From contig JBPCVQ010000221.1 in NCBI GenBank assembly GCA_051010395.1, positions 1 to 20,476 on the forward strand: a DNA stretch of 20,476 nucleotides, given 5' to 3'. The translations under genes and the position numbers were made by a program. The notes below the pieces were generated by a model, which saw only the letters and a program-made list of their open reading frames with translations, was not told the origin of the DNA and ran no database searches. The stretch comes from JANQPX01 sp051010395 (GTDB lineage: Bacteria > Pseudomonadota > Alphaproteobacteria > Geminicoccales > Geminicoccaceae). Positions 8,601 through 15,838 of the stretch are shown piece by piece. Numbering within the stretch: position 1 is the stretch's first letter; the number at the start of each line of letters is the position of its first letter.

Positions 8601-8824
8601 TCGATTTCTTTTCCCGCGACATTTCCTCTGGCGGGCCTTCAACCGACTGGTGGGCTCAGCTTGCTTCTGCGGTCGCAGGTGGTCTCGCTTTTGCAACGCT
8701 TTTGACCCTTATCCTCACGCCTTGCATGCTTCTGCTCGGCCATCGGACGTCGAGCTGGATAAGGGCAAGGAGGTCAAGAGGTTTCGCCAATCGGGCAGGT
8801 GCGCTTCCAGCGCCGGCTGAATGA
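5660..8824 (+). CDS. RND-family efflux transporter permease (AcrB/ACR_tran type)
   Basis: This is an inner-membrane, proton-driven export pump expected to act as a trimer with the preceding adaptor. The 1054-residue length and two-fold organisation (halves joined around residue 540) are typical. Each half has one N-terminal membrane helix, a large periplasmic porter domain and five further helices. The TM4 motif LAVGMLVDGAIVVTEY carries Asp398 but Gly399 where AcrB has its second relay aspartate. In TM10, VVNNNIVLID has Asn927 where AcrB has Lys940. These substitutions occur in other RND clades, so the pump is probably active, but substrates cannot be read from sequence. The PadR control suggests an inducible organic or toxic compound. 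The last gene of its operon: 234 bp follow before pmtA. Confidence 0.93.
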   Translation: MNWLIQASFSRSRTVLLALVLILVAGAQAYRDIPKEADPDVSIPIVYVLMTHDGISPEDAERLLVRPMEQQLRRVEGMKEMTATASEGSASVTLEFEAGVDIDEALADVREGADIAKADLPEETDEPLVYEVNLALFPVLVVTLSGDLPERSLLKLARDLEKRVEALPNVLDVEIGGEREELLEIVIDPLLVESYGLDLQELLGLVDRNNRLVAAGTLDTGEGRFAIKVPGVFETAADLLALPVKIDGDKVVRIGDVAEVKSTFKDAEGFARIDGRPALALEVSKRIGANIIDTVQQVRDLVEAERVNWPAHVEVGFQQDKSDNIQDMLLDLQNNVLSAIILVMIVVVAALGLRSAGLVGLAVPGSFLTGILVLHSLGLTVNIVVLFALILAVGMLVDGAIVVTEYADRKMVEGMERREAYLAASKRMAWPITASTATTLAAFMPLLFWPGIVGEFMKFLPITLLATLAASLAMALVFVPNIGALIGRADKDAGTESSLALVEHGDLSKLRGFTGFYVRMLRRFSRWPILVLIGAVLIAGGAYTAYGLFGRGVEFFPDVEPEIASLQIHTRGNFSADERDELVYQVEERLLDVDGIDTMYARSGVSFAGEDSVDEDVIGIILLEFDHWRARRPAAEILAEARERVADLAGITLEVRKDAAGPPVGKPLQVQLSSRFPEKLDPAVALVRQKFDSMDGLVDVTDSRPIPGIEWRFDVDREKAGRFGADVALVGSFIQLVTNGIRIGDYRPDDAVDEVEIRARFPVDRRGLGQLERLRVNTAYGSVPLSHFVTRSPAPKVGNLARVDRERQLTIAADVEEGVLVDDKASEIRAWIAEQDLDPAVTVTFKGEDEEQKESQAFLMKAFGIALFLIAIILVTQFNSFYQAFLILSAIVFSTVGVLLGLLITQQPFGIVMSGVGVIALAGIVVNNNIVLIDTYNEFRRAGVDAAEAVLRTGAQRLRPVLLTTVTTILGLMPMVLKINIDFFSRDISSGGPSTDWWAQLASAVAGGLAFATLLTLILTPCMLLLGHRTSSWIRARRSRGFANRAGALPAPAE

Positions 8825-8840
8825 TGCCCGGGGGCGCATC
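8823..8840 (+). terminator. Possible weak terminator after the RND operon
   Basis: GATGC (8823-8827) and GCATC (8836-8840) pair around a C/G-rich loop right at the pump's stop codon, followed only by a short GATTT. With no real T-run it is weak as an intrinsic terminator. The rest of the gap to 9058 holds nothing I can support; an open frame from 8821 lacks protein-like features. Confidence 0.25.
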
Positions 8841-9058
8841 GATTTGCCAAGTCGCAAAGTGGCCACTAAGGTTTTTGCAGATCGCCATCTTGTTACATCC
8901 AGCTCCCGTGCTGATATGGCGACATGACGCGTATTGTGCTGTTTGTTGGCTGCTACATGCTAATTTGGCGAAGAGGCCTGGACAAGGCCTGCCAGTAATT
9001 GTGGACCGTTTCATGTCCGCTGAGCGCACACCTTCGATGTGACCATTAGGGGCAGGGA

Positions 9059-9661
9059 ATGAGCCAAGTCCAGGAAGTACAAGATGTCAAAGAGACGGAG
9101 CTTTTCTTCCGTCAATGGTTGCGATCACCGAAATCGATGGGATCGATCATTCCCTCGTCCATGGCGTTGGCGCGTGCGGTGACCAGCGCCGTTGCCTGGG
9201 AGCCAGGACAGACCGTCGTCGAGCTCGGCGCAGGCACAGGTGCTATCTCTCAGGGCCTTTTAGAGAAGGGCATGCCCAGCGATGCGCTGATGATGATCGA
9301 GCTGGACGAACAACTATACGATTATCTAAGGAACCGCTTTCCTGGTGTGCGCGTGGTCCACGGCGATGCCACTAAGCTTTCGGAGATCGTTGCCGAGCAG
9401 GAAATCGAGCAGGTCAGCACCGTGGTTTCCGGCCTGCCGATGGTGAACATGCCCTTCGATTTTCAGCAGGCGATCGTCCAGGAGAGCATGAAGTCGCTGA
9501 AGCCTGATGGCTTCATGTTGCAATATAGCTATTCCCCTATCTCACCGATTCCGGCTAAGAAGCTTGGTGTCAAAGCAGAGATCGTGCGGTTTGTACTCCG
9601 CAATGTGCCTCCGGCGATGGTCTGGCGCTTTAAGCCTTTGGATGGCAGTGCGCAAGGCTAG
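9059..9661 (+). CDS. pmtA: Phospholipid N-methyltransferase, PmtA type
   Basis: This is a SAM-dependent methyltransferase predicted to convert phosphatidylethanolamine stepwise into phosphatidylcholine at the inner membrane. The opening FFRQWLRSPKSMGSIIPSS matches the membrane-binding start of bacterial PmtA proteins. SAM motif I, VELGAGTG, is at residues 54-61, an acidic residue follows in MIELDE (about 79-84), and GDAT lies near 102. SGLPMVNMPF near 124 is the usual post-catalytic motif. The 200-residue length is right for the family. An AGGGG sequence about 6 bases before the ATG supports the start. A related rRNA dimethyltransferase fold is the main alternative, but the N-terminal motif argues for PmtA. 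It stands alone or leads the following operon, 105 bp away. Confidence 0.85.
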   Translation: MSQVQEVQDVKETELFFRQWLRSPKSMGSIIPSSMALARAVTSAVAWEPGQTVVELGAGTGAISQGLLEKGMPSDALMMIELDEQLYDYLRNRFPGVRVVHGDATKLSEIVAEQEIEQVSTVVSGLPMVNMPFDFQQAIVQESMKSLKPDGFMLQYSYSPISPIPAKKLGVKAEIVRFVLRNVPPAMVWRFKPLDGSAQG

Positions 9662-9739
9662 GAGCCGCCGCGAGAGCCGATCAGTCAGTTCGAGAGGTGT
9701 TCGCTGTCTACCGCGGGGTTTGAAAGTCGTGGCAGATCG

Positions 9740-9763
9740 CTGACGGATTTTCTGGTCCGTCAG
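9740..9763 (+). promoter_or_regulatory. Perfect hairpin directly before the msbA start codon
   Basis: CTGACGGA (9740-9747) pairs perfectly with TCCGTCAG (9756-9763) across an 8-base loop, and the ATG begins 3 bases later at 9767. There is no T-run, so this is not a normal terminator. The stem occupies the place where a ribosome-binding site should be, and no Shine-Dalgarno sequence is visible. It could regulate translation, or the true start may lie elsewhere. Confidence 0.5.
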
Positions 9764-9766
9764 TCG

Positions 9767-11593
9767 ATGGCGCTTGCCCGCCAGATCGTGCCAGTGCTGC
9801 AGACGCTTACCGACGGGTCAAGTCATCGCCTCTGGCGGGATCATATCCGGGACCAAAAGCGCTCGCTGATCATCGCGCTGCTCTGCATGGTGGCGTTCTC
9901 TGCTATCACCGCAGTACAGCCTTTGCTGATGAAGCCGATCATCGATGACGTTTTCCTCAATCGTGATCGGGCGATGCTCTGGTTGATCCCAATCGCCGTG
10001 ATCTTGCTCAGTCTCTTTAAGGCGGCGGCCGGCTATGGTCAGGCCGTGCTGATGGGCCGGGTCGGCCAACGGATCATCGCGGATCTGCAAATGCGCATTT
10101 TCGGCCACCTCATGCGGGCTGATCTCGGTTATTTCCTGGCAAGAGGCCCGGGCCCGCTGATCTCCGGTCTGACTTACGACACCCAGCAGCTGCGTGTGGC
10201 TGTTTCGATCGCTTTCACCGGCGTGGCCCGTGATCTTCTGACGATCGTCGGGCTTACCGGCGTTATGTTCTTTTACGACTGGAAGCTGGCTTGTTTCGCC
10301 CTGATCGGCATCCCGCTCGCCTCAATGGTCATCGTTCGGATAGGCCGGCGCATGCGCAAGGTGGCAGGTCAAAGCCAGGCGCAGATGGCAAGGCTGACAG
10401 CACGTCTCGAGCAGACCTTCCAGGGTGTGCGTCAGGTGAAGGCCGACAATCGCGAGACCGACGAGACATTGTTCGCGAACGGTCTGATCGAACGCCTGTT
10501 CAAACTCAACTACAGAGCCGTCCGAGTGCAGGCGATCAGCTCGCCCATGACCGAAATCATCGGCGGCGTGGCCATCGCCTTGATTGTCGCCTATGGCGGT
10601 TTTCAGGTGATCGAGGGGCATATGACCCCCGGCACGTTCTTCGCCTTCATCGCTTCGATGCTCATGGTCTACCGCCCGCTGAAGGCGTTGGCCAAACTCA
10701 ACACGCAGATCCAGGAAGGTCTTGCCGCCGCCGATCGCATCTACACGGTTCTGGACCACGAGCCGGTAGTCAAGGATGCTGATGGCGCACGGACGCTCAA
10801 AACCAGCGAGGGTGCGATCCGTCTGGAAAGGGTGACGTTCGGCTATCTGCCGTCCAGGCCGACCATCGAGAGCCTCAGCCTCGACATTCCCGCCGGCAAG
10901 ACCGTAGCGCTCGTCGGAGCCTCAGGCGCCGGCAAGTCAACGATCCTGAACCTGATCCTTCGCTTCTACGACGTAGACGAAGGGGCGATTCTGATCGATG
11001 GTCAGAACATTCGTGAATTCACGCTTTCCAGTCTGCGCGGTGCGACGGCTCTTGTCAGTCAGGATATCGACCTGTTCGACGACACCGTGCATGCCAATAT
11101 CGGTTATGGGCGCTCCGATGCTGATGAGACGGCGATCGTCGAGGCGGCGAAATCGGCAGCTGCGCATGATTTCATCACTGCTCTTCCAAATGGCTACGAC
11201 ACGGTCATCGGCCCTTCCGGCCACACCCTCTCAGGCGGCCAGCGTCAACGTCTTGGCATTGCACGCGCTATGGTCAAGGATGCGCCGATCCTGCTTCTCG
11301 ATGAGGCGACTTCGGCGCTCGACAGCGAGGCCGAGCAGAAGATCCAGCAGGCGCTGAAGCGGTTGATGCGCGGCCGCACGACCGTGGTGATCGCCCATCG
11401 TCTCTCCACCATCGTCGGCGCCGATCTGATCGCAGTCATGGACAAGGGACGCATCGTCGAGAAAGGCAGCCACCAAGAGCTTCTGGAGGCGGGCGGTGTC
11501 TATGCACGCCTCTATGAGCGGCAATTCGCCGATCAGCATCTGGCTGATCTGGTCCCGGAGGCCGGCCCGACCGTTTTCAACGACGGGCTCTGA
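9767..11593 (+). CDS. msbA: ABC transporter with fused membrane and ATPase domains, MsbA-like
   Basis: This is a homodimeric exporter predicted to flip lipid A core or another lipid across the inner membrane. Residues about 33-320 are an ABC membrane domain with six helices and the coupling region typical of the MsbA/lipid exporter group. The ATPase domain has Walker A GASGAGKS at 384-391, LSGGQ at 488-492, Walker B ILLLDE at 508-513 and the switch histidine in IAHR at 544. The 608-residue length is normal. The placement directly before the acyltransferase, waaA and lpxK (gap 2 bp) supports a lipid A role, though related multidrug exporters look alike. The ATG lacks a ribosome-binding site, and the frame stays open back to the pmtA stop, so the start is not certain. 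Confidence 0.88.
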   Translation: MALARQIVPVLQTLTDGSSHRLWRDHIRDQKRSLIIALLCMVAFSAITAVQPLLMKPIIDDVFLNRDRAMLWLIPIAVILLSLFKAAAGYGQAVLMGRVGQRIIADLQMRIFGHLMRADLGYFLARGPGPLISGLTYDTQQLRVAVSIAFTGVARDLLTIVGLTGVMFFYDWKLACFALIGIPLASMVIVRIGRRMRKVAGQSQAQMARLTARLEQTFQGVRQVKADNRETDETLFANGLIERLFKLNYRAVRVQAISSPMTEIIGGVAIALIVAYGGFQVIEGHMTPGTFFAFIASMLMVYRPLKALAKLNTQIQEGLAAADRIYTVLDHEPVVKDADGARTLKTSEGAIRLERVTFGYLPSRPTIESLSLDIPAGKTVALVGASGAGKSTILNLILRFYDVDEGAILIDGQNIREFTLSSLRGATALVSQDIDLFDDTVHANIGYGRSDADETAIVEAAKSAAAHDFITALPNGYDTVIGPSGHTLSGGQRQRLGIARAMVKDAPILLLDEATSALDSEAEQKIQQALKRLMRGRTTVVIAHRLSTIVGADLIAVMDKGRIVEKGSHQELLEAGGVYARLYERQFADQHLADLVPEAGPTVFNDGL

Positions 11594-11595
11594 TC

Positions 11596-12375
11596 ATGGA
11601 GCCTGTCGGGTCTGCGATCGACGCCGCACCCAAACGGGTCCGCTGGCATCATCGCCCGAAGGTTCGCCGTATGCTCGCCGGTCTGATTGCCGGTTACATC
11701 CGTCTGGTGGATCGAACCGGCCGCTGGGACGTAATCATTCCGCCAGCGACCGCAGCTCTGATCCGCGAGGGCAAACCCTTGATCGGCGCGTTCTGGCATG
11801 GACGTCTCATGATGACCTTCCCAGCCTGGCGCCGCTTGCTGGTCAAGCTTGGCGAAGATCAGCGCCGCCAGCTCTATGTGATAAGTTCCGCCCATGGCGA
11901 CGGCCAGCTCATTCAGCTCGCGACCAGTCGATTTGGTTTCGAGACGCTTTGGGGTTCGTCCAGGCGTGGCGGCGCCAAGGTTCTGCGCGAGGCCAAGCGC
12001 GTTTTGAGCGAAGGCGACATCATCGTGATGACCCCGGACGGCCCGCGTGGCCCCCGCATGCGCGCCAAGCCGGGCATCGCCTATCTTTCCGGCAGTGCCG
12101 ATGTGCCGGTCGTGCCGGTAACCTTCGCCACGCGCCGCCGGCGCATCTTTCAGAGCTGGGATCGCTTCAACCTGGTCTGGCCATTTGCTTCAGGCGTTCT
12201 TGCCTTTGGCGAGCCCTTGCCGCCGACGGCAGGAAGTGACACCGAGAGCCGGCGCCTGGCTATCGAGGAGCACATGATTGCCTTTGCCCGAGAGATCGAT
12301 ATCGCCCAGGGTCTAAAGCCGGTCGAACCAGACGAACTGGCCGAACCTGTAGAGCCGGTGCAGCCGGCGGCCTGA
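11596..12375 (+). CDS. DUF374 lysophospholipid acyltransferase family protein
   Basis: This is a predicted acyltransferase of the COG2121/DUF374 group commonly found beside waaA and lpxK in alphaproteobacteria. Motifs seen are AFWHGRLMM at residues 65-73 (the His being the likely catalytic base), SSAHGDGQL near 98, and TPDGPRGPRM at 146-155. There is no strong transmembrane helix, so it probably sits at the inner face of the membrane. The acceptor is not known; a lipid A precursor or a lysophospholipid is the natural guess from the neighbours. The 259-residue length is slightly longer than usual, with a Glu/Pro-rich tail (from about 240). Its stop overlaps the waaA start by one base (TGATG). 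Confidence 0.88.
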   Translation: MEPVGSAIDAAPKRVRWHHRPKVRRMLAGLIAGYIRLVDRTGRWDVIIPPATAALIREGKPLIGAFWHGRLMMTFPAWRRLLVKLGEDQRRQLYVISSAHGDGQLIQLATSRFGFETLWGSSRRGGAKVLREAKRVLSEGDIIVMTPDGPRGPRMRAKPGIAYLSGSADVPVVPVTFATRRRRIFQSWDRFNLVWPFASGVLAFGEPLPPTAGSDTESRRLAIEEHMIAFAREIDIAQGLKPVEPDELAEPVEPVQPAA

Positions 12376-13682
12376 TGCTGCTCGGTCTTTACAGAATGGT
12401 GACTGATCTCGGTTCACCACTCCTTGCACTCCATCTGAACCGTCGCGTTGGCAAGGGAAAGGAAGAGGCAATGCGCCTTGGCGAACGTTCGGGCCAAGCG
12501 ACCATCGAGCGCCCGGACGGGCCACTGCTCTGGGTGCATGCAGCAAGTGTCGGGGAATCGCTGGCGGCCCTGCCGTTGATCGAGGTTCTGCTCAATGATC
12601 GTCAAGATCTGCACATCCTGTTGACCACAGGCACGGTGACATCGGCGAAGCTGATGGCGACGAGGCTGCCGCCGCGAGCGATGCATCAATTCGCACCGCT
12701 CGACCAGGCAAGCGCCTGGAGGCGTTTTTTCGACCATTGGCGGCCCGAGGTGGGCTGCCTGGTCGAATCCGAGATCTGGCCCAATCTCATCCTCGAAGCG
12801 AAACGTTCGAACCTGCCGCTCGCCTTGATCAATGGTCGGATGTCGCTCCGCTCCGCCAGACGCTGGGGCATTGCGCGCATCTCTGCACGGCGCCTCCTTC
12901 GCTCCTTCGCACTCTGCCTCGCGCGCAGTCAAGCGGACGCCGACAGGTTTTCAGCACTCGGCGCCGTCGACGTGCGCATGCTCGGCGACCTCAAGAACGC
13001 GGCGCCGCCCCTTCCCGCAGCGCAGGCGGCGCTCGCTGAACTCAGGGCCGTGATCGGCAAGCGGCCGGCCTGGCTTGCAGCCAGCACCCACCCAGGCGAA
13101 GAGGTTGGCGTGGTGGCAGCGCATCGGCAGATCCGTCGACGGCACCCGGACCTCTTGACCATCATCGTTCCCCGGCATCCGGACCGTGGTGAAGGGCTTG
13201 CGTGCGAACTGCGAGCAGGTGGCGAGGAGTTGGCGAGGCGAAGTTTGAACGAACAGCCGAACGCAGCGACCGAGATCTATCTCGCCGACACCCTAGGCGA
13301 GCTCGGCTTGTTCTACCGCGTCGCCGATCTTGCCTTCATCGGCGGATCGCTGGTGCCCCACGGCGGGCAAAACCCACTGGAAGCTGCGCGGCTGGGCTGT
13401 CCAATTCTGTTCGGGACACACACCGCCAATTTCGAAGAGATGACGGCACATCTCCTCGACGCGGATGCCGCCAGAAGGGTCGGTGACGCTGATGAACTTG
13501 CGCGCGTGGTCGATACCCTCCTCGCCGAACCAGCCACAAGGACGCGCATGGCCCTTTGCGGGCGCGAGGCCGGTGCTGCTGAGGAGGCCGTGCTAATCCG
13601 TGTGCAGCAGGCGCTGATGCCCCTGCTCGATCGGCGGATCGGACGGATCGAAGCGCAGGCTCCCTCCCATGCGTGCGCCTGA
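12375..13682 (+). CDS. waaA: Kdo transferase (3-deoxy-D-manno-octulosonic acid transferase)
   Basis: This is a membrane-associated glycosyltransferase that adds Kdo to the lipid A precursor from CMP-Kdo. The opening LYRMVTDLGSPLLALHLNRR is the usual amphipathic N-terminus. HAASVGES at 55-62 contains the catalytic glutamate (Glu61). ESEIWPNL and ALINGRMS lie in the N-terminal domain. FIGGSLVPHGGQNPLEAA (around 322-340) is the signature of the CMP-Kdo-binding C-terminal domain. The 435-residue length is normal. Whether it adds one or two Kdo residues cannot be read here. It is translationally coupled to the acyltransferase and overlaps lpxK by 14 bp. Confidence 0.95.
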   Translation: MLLGLYRMVTDLGSPLLALHLNRRVGKGKEEAMRLGERSGQATIERPDGPLLWVHAASVGESLAALPLIEVLLNDRQDLHILLTTGTVTSAKLMATRLPPRAMHQFAPLDQASAWRRFFDHWRPEVGCLVESEIWPNLILEAKRSNLPLALINGRMSLRSARRWGIARISARRLLRSFALCLARSQADADRFSALGAVDVRMLGDLKNAAPPLPAAQAALAELRAVIGKRPAWLAASTHPGEEVGVVAAHRQIRRRHPDLLTIIVPRHPDRGEGLACELRAGGEELARRSLNEQPNAATEIYLADTLGELGLFYRVADLAFIGGSLVPHGGQNPLEAARLGCPILFGTHTANFEEMTAHLLDADAARRVGDADELARVVDTLLAEPATRTRMALCGREAGAAEEAVLIRVQQALMPLLDRRIGRIEAQAPSHACA

Positions 13683-14658
13683 CTTCTGGGAGGCGGATGG
13701 CGTTGTCGCATGCCTTCTCGACCCGATTGGACGGATCTATGGGCGACTTGGGAGCCTTCGCCGGTGTTTGGTGACACCAGTGCGCGCCGGCATACCGGTC
13801 ATTTGCATCGGCAATCTCACTGCAGGCGGCGCTGGCAAGACGCCGACCGCGATCGCCATAGGCCAGTACCTGCAGGCTCGAGGTAATCGCCCGCATTTCC
13901 TGACCCGCGGTTATGGCGGACAAGAACGCGGACCGCTCAGGGTCGATCCTGACATTCATGATGCCGATGCGGTCGGAGACGAGCCGCTTCTCCTGGCTCG
14001 TACGGCCGTTACCTGGGTGTCGGCGGATCGGGTTGCCGGCGCCAAAGCAGCTATTGCGGCCGGAGCCAGCCACATCGTGATGGATGACGGCCTGCAGAAT
14101 CCGCATCTTGAAAAGGATGTTCGATTACTGGTCATCGACGGCGCCACGGGCTTCGGCAATCGGCGCCTCCTGCCTGCGGGCCCGTTGCGTGAACCGATCG
14201 ATCGGGCACTCTCACACATTGATGCCGTCATTGTGATTGGCACCGATCATACAGGTGTCGATGCGCTGCTGCCGGCAGTACTGCCGAGGTTACCGGCGGA
14301 CCTCGTTCCCGATGGCGATCTCGATCATGTCAGGGGCCGGCGTGTCCTGGCCTTCGCCGGTATCGGTCGACCGGAAAAATTCTACGCCACATTGCGGGAA
14401 CTTGGCGCCGAAATCGTCGAAACCCGGTCGTTTGCGGACCACCACCGTTATCAGTCGCGCGAAATCGAGCAATTGCTCACGCAAGCGGGGCAGTTTGACG
14501 CAGCCTGTGTCACCACTGAGAAGGACCATGTCCGTCTTCCGCCAAACCTCGGAAATTTAGTGGAAAAATTGCCGATACGCTTGCGATTTCATCGGCCCGA
14601 ATGCCTCGATCGGCATCTGTCTGCCTGCATGTCGGATTATGCTGCAGGTGCAAAATAA
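13669..14658 (+). CDS. lpxK: Tetraacyldisaccharide 4'-kinase (LpxK)
   Basis: This inner-membrane kinase phosphorylates the 4' position of the lipid A disaccharide using ATP. The P-loop TAGGAGKTP is at residues 51-59. The opening with FWEADG and PIGRIYG is typical of LpxK. MDDGLQNPHLEKD at 138-150 is the family signature that contains the catalytic acidic residues, followed by GFGNRRLLPAGPLREP. The C-terminal half has FADHHRYQ and TTEKDHVRLP, also diagnostic. The 329-residue length fits. The start codon overlaps the end of waaA by 14 bp, so the two are translated together. This is the last gene of the lipid A block. Confidence 0.95.
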   Translation: MRAPDFWEADGVVACLLDPIGRIYGRLGSLRRCLVTPVRAGIPVICIGNLTAGGAGKTPTAIAIGQYLQARGNRPHFLTRGYGGQERGPLRVDPDIHDADAVGDEPLLLARTAVTWVSADRVAGAKAAIAAGASHIVMDDGLQNPHLEKDVRLLVIDGATGFGNRRLLPAGPLREPIDRALSHIDAVIVIGTDHTGVDALLPAVLPRLPADLVPDGDLDHVRGRRVLAFAGIGRPEKFYATLRELGAEIVETRSFADHHRYQSREIEQLLTQAGQFDAACVTTEKDHVRLPPNLGNLVEKLPIRLRFHRPECLDRHLSACMSDYAAGAK

Positions 14659-14707
14659 GAAAAATCTAATTTACGAAACTCTAAATTATAATTAACTTGA
14701 AGATTGA

Positions 14708-14725
14708 AGGGTCACTGTCGACCCT
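14708..14725. terminator. Hairpin after lpxK, possible terminator
   Basis: AGGGTC (14708-14713) and GACCCT (14720-14725) form a perfect 6-bp stem with a 6-base loop. An AT-rich stretch precedes it (14655-14700), including TATAAT at 14687-14692 without a good -35. There is no T-run downstream, so termination is doubtful on the + strand. Confidence 0.3.
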
Positions 14726-14786
14726 GAAACCTGCTGATCTGGCTCAATGTCATCAACATCATTGCCAGTGCGGTTGGGATCAGGGT

Positions 14787-14815
14787 TTGACTAACAAGGC
14801 CCAAGCGAACTCGAT
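14787..14815 (+). promoter_or_regulatory. Possible rpoH promoter
   Basis: TTGACT at 14787-14792 with CTCGAT at 14810-14815 (spacer 17 bp) matches an alphaproteobacterial housekeeping promoter moderately well. I looked for an ECF-type GGAAC-N-GTT promoter upstream of rpoH and did not find a convincing one. Confidence 0.3.
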
Positions 14816-14868
14816 CATGGCGTGTCAGGGGACCATGAGCGCAGGGTTGCAGAATAAAGGGTGAGAGT

Positions 14869-15756
14869 ATGTCTTATGTAGAGACTCAAACCGCTCGAGA
14901 TGCCGGTCGCGAGTTTATCCGGGTTTCGATGAACGCCGCCCTTCTCTCCCGGGAACGGGAGTTGGAACTCGCCTATAAATGGCGGGACGACAGAGATGAG
15001 ACGGCTCTGCACGAACTGGTTCTCGCCTATATGCGCCTGGTGATCAGCACCGCCTCGAAATTCCGAAATTACGGCCTGCCGGTCGCCGACCTGGTGCAGG
15101 AAGGCACGGTCGGCCTGATGCAGGCGGCCGAACGCTTCGAGCCCGAGCGCGAGGTGCGCTTTTCCACCTATGCCTCCTGGTGGGTGCGCTCGGCCATGCA
15201 GGACTTCATCCTGCGCAACTGGTCGGTGGTGCGTACTGGCACGACAGCAGCGCAGAAGGCGCTCTTTTTCAACTTCCGCAGGCTGCGCGCCCGCATTCGC
15301 GACGGCGGCAACGGTCAGCTCGACGATGCCGGACGCGAGCACATCGCCAAGGAATTGTCGGTCAACGTTTCCGATGTCGTGTCGATGGAAATGCGCCTCT
15401 CCGGCAGCGATCAGTCCTTGAATGCGCGCATCAGCCCCAGCGGCGAGGATGAGTGGCAGGACTTTCTAAAGGACGAGACGCCATCGCCGGAGGAGGTCGT
15501 CACCCTCGCGCATGACAACAAGACGCGCTCCATCTGGCTGGGCCAGGCTTTGTCCGAACTGACCGATCGCGAGCAGGTGATCATCAAGGAACGTCGCCTT
15601 CGCGACGACGGGCGTACTCTCGAAGAACTCGGCCGCAAGCTTGGCATCTCCAAAGAGCGCGTCCGTCAGATCGAGCACCGCGCCCTCGAAAAGCTGAAGA
15701 CATCGCTTCTGAAGAAGAGCGTCGAAGACGACATGACCGTCGGCCAGCCCCTTTAA
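14869..15756 (+). CDS. rpoH: RNA polymerase sigma-32 factor, RpoH2-like
   Basis: This is an alternative sigma factor that directs RNA polymerase to heat-shock or oxidative/envelope-stress promoters. Region 2 is clear: LVLAYMRLVISTASKFRNYG near 50, DLVQEGTVGLMQAAERF at 74-90, and FSTYASWWVRSAMQDFILRNWS at 98-119. The RpoH box QKALFFNFR is at 129-137; the Ala-Leu form resembles the alphaproteobacterial RpoH2 group more than RpoH1. Region 4.2, LEELGRKLGISKERVRQIE, is at 251-269. The 295-residue length is normal. AAAGGGTGAG just before the ATG is a good Shine-Dalgarno sequence. The gene has its own intergenic regions on both sides, so it is probably transcribed alone. The RpoH2 assignment rests on motif recall. 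Confidence 0.93.
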   Translation: MSYVETQTARDAGREFIRVSMNAALLSRERELELAYKWRDDRDETALHELVLAYMRLVISTASKFRNYGLPVADLVQEGTVGLMQAAERFEPEREVRFSTYASWWVRSAMQDFILRNWSVVRTGTTAAQKALFFNFRRLRARIRDGGNGQLDDAGREHIAKELSVNVSDVVSMEMRLSGSDQSLNARISPSGEDEWQDFLKDETPSPEEVVTLAHDNKTRSIWLGQALSELTDREQVIIKERRLRDDGRTLEELGRKLGISKERVRQIEHRALEKLKTSLLKKSVEDDMTVGQPL

Positions 15757-15762
15757 CGGGCA

Positions 15763-15804
15763 GGACGGCAGCGCCGTCGGGCTGGATGGCAACGCCATCG
15801 GGCT
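15763..15804 (+). repeat. Two tandem 21-bp hairpin repeats after rpoH
   Basis: Two adjoining 21-bp units (15763-15783 and 15784-15804) differ at three positions. Unit 1 forms GACGGC/GCCGTC with loop AGC. Unit 2 forms GATGGC/GCCATC with loop AAC. Two of the three changes are the two sides of one base pair, so both units still fold perfectly. A short T-run follows (CTTTT near 15809), so the second could act as the rpoH terminator. The pair lies 6 bp after the stop. Confidence 0.7.
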
Positions 15805-15838
15805 AGACTTTTCCGGGTAAGCTGGCCATGTCATCGGC

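Noticed and set aside
8821..9042. Short open frame after the RND pump
   Set aside because: It has a hydrophobic, Cys/Trp/His-rich mixed composition, no family motif and no ribosome-binding site, and it overlaps the pump's stop.
14687..14692. TATAAT box after lpxK
   Set aside because: No -35 box at a suitable distance; it lies in a generally AT-rich stretch.
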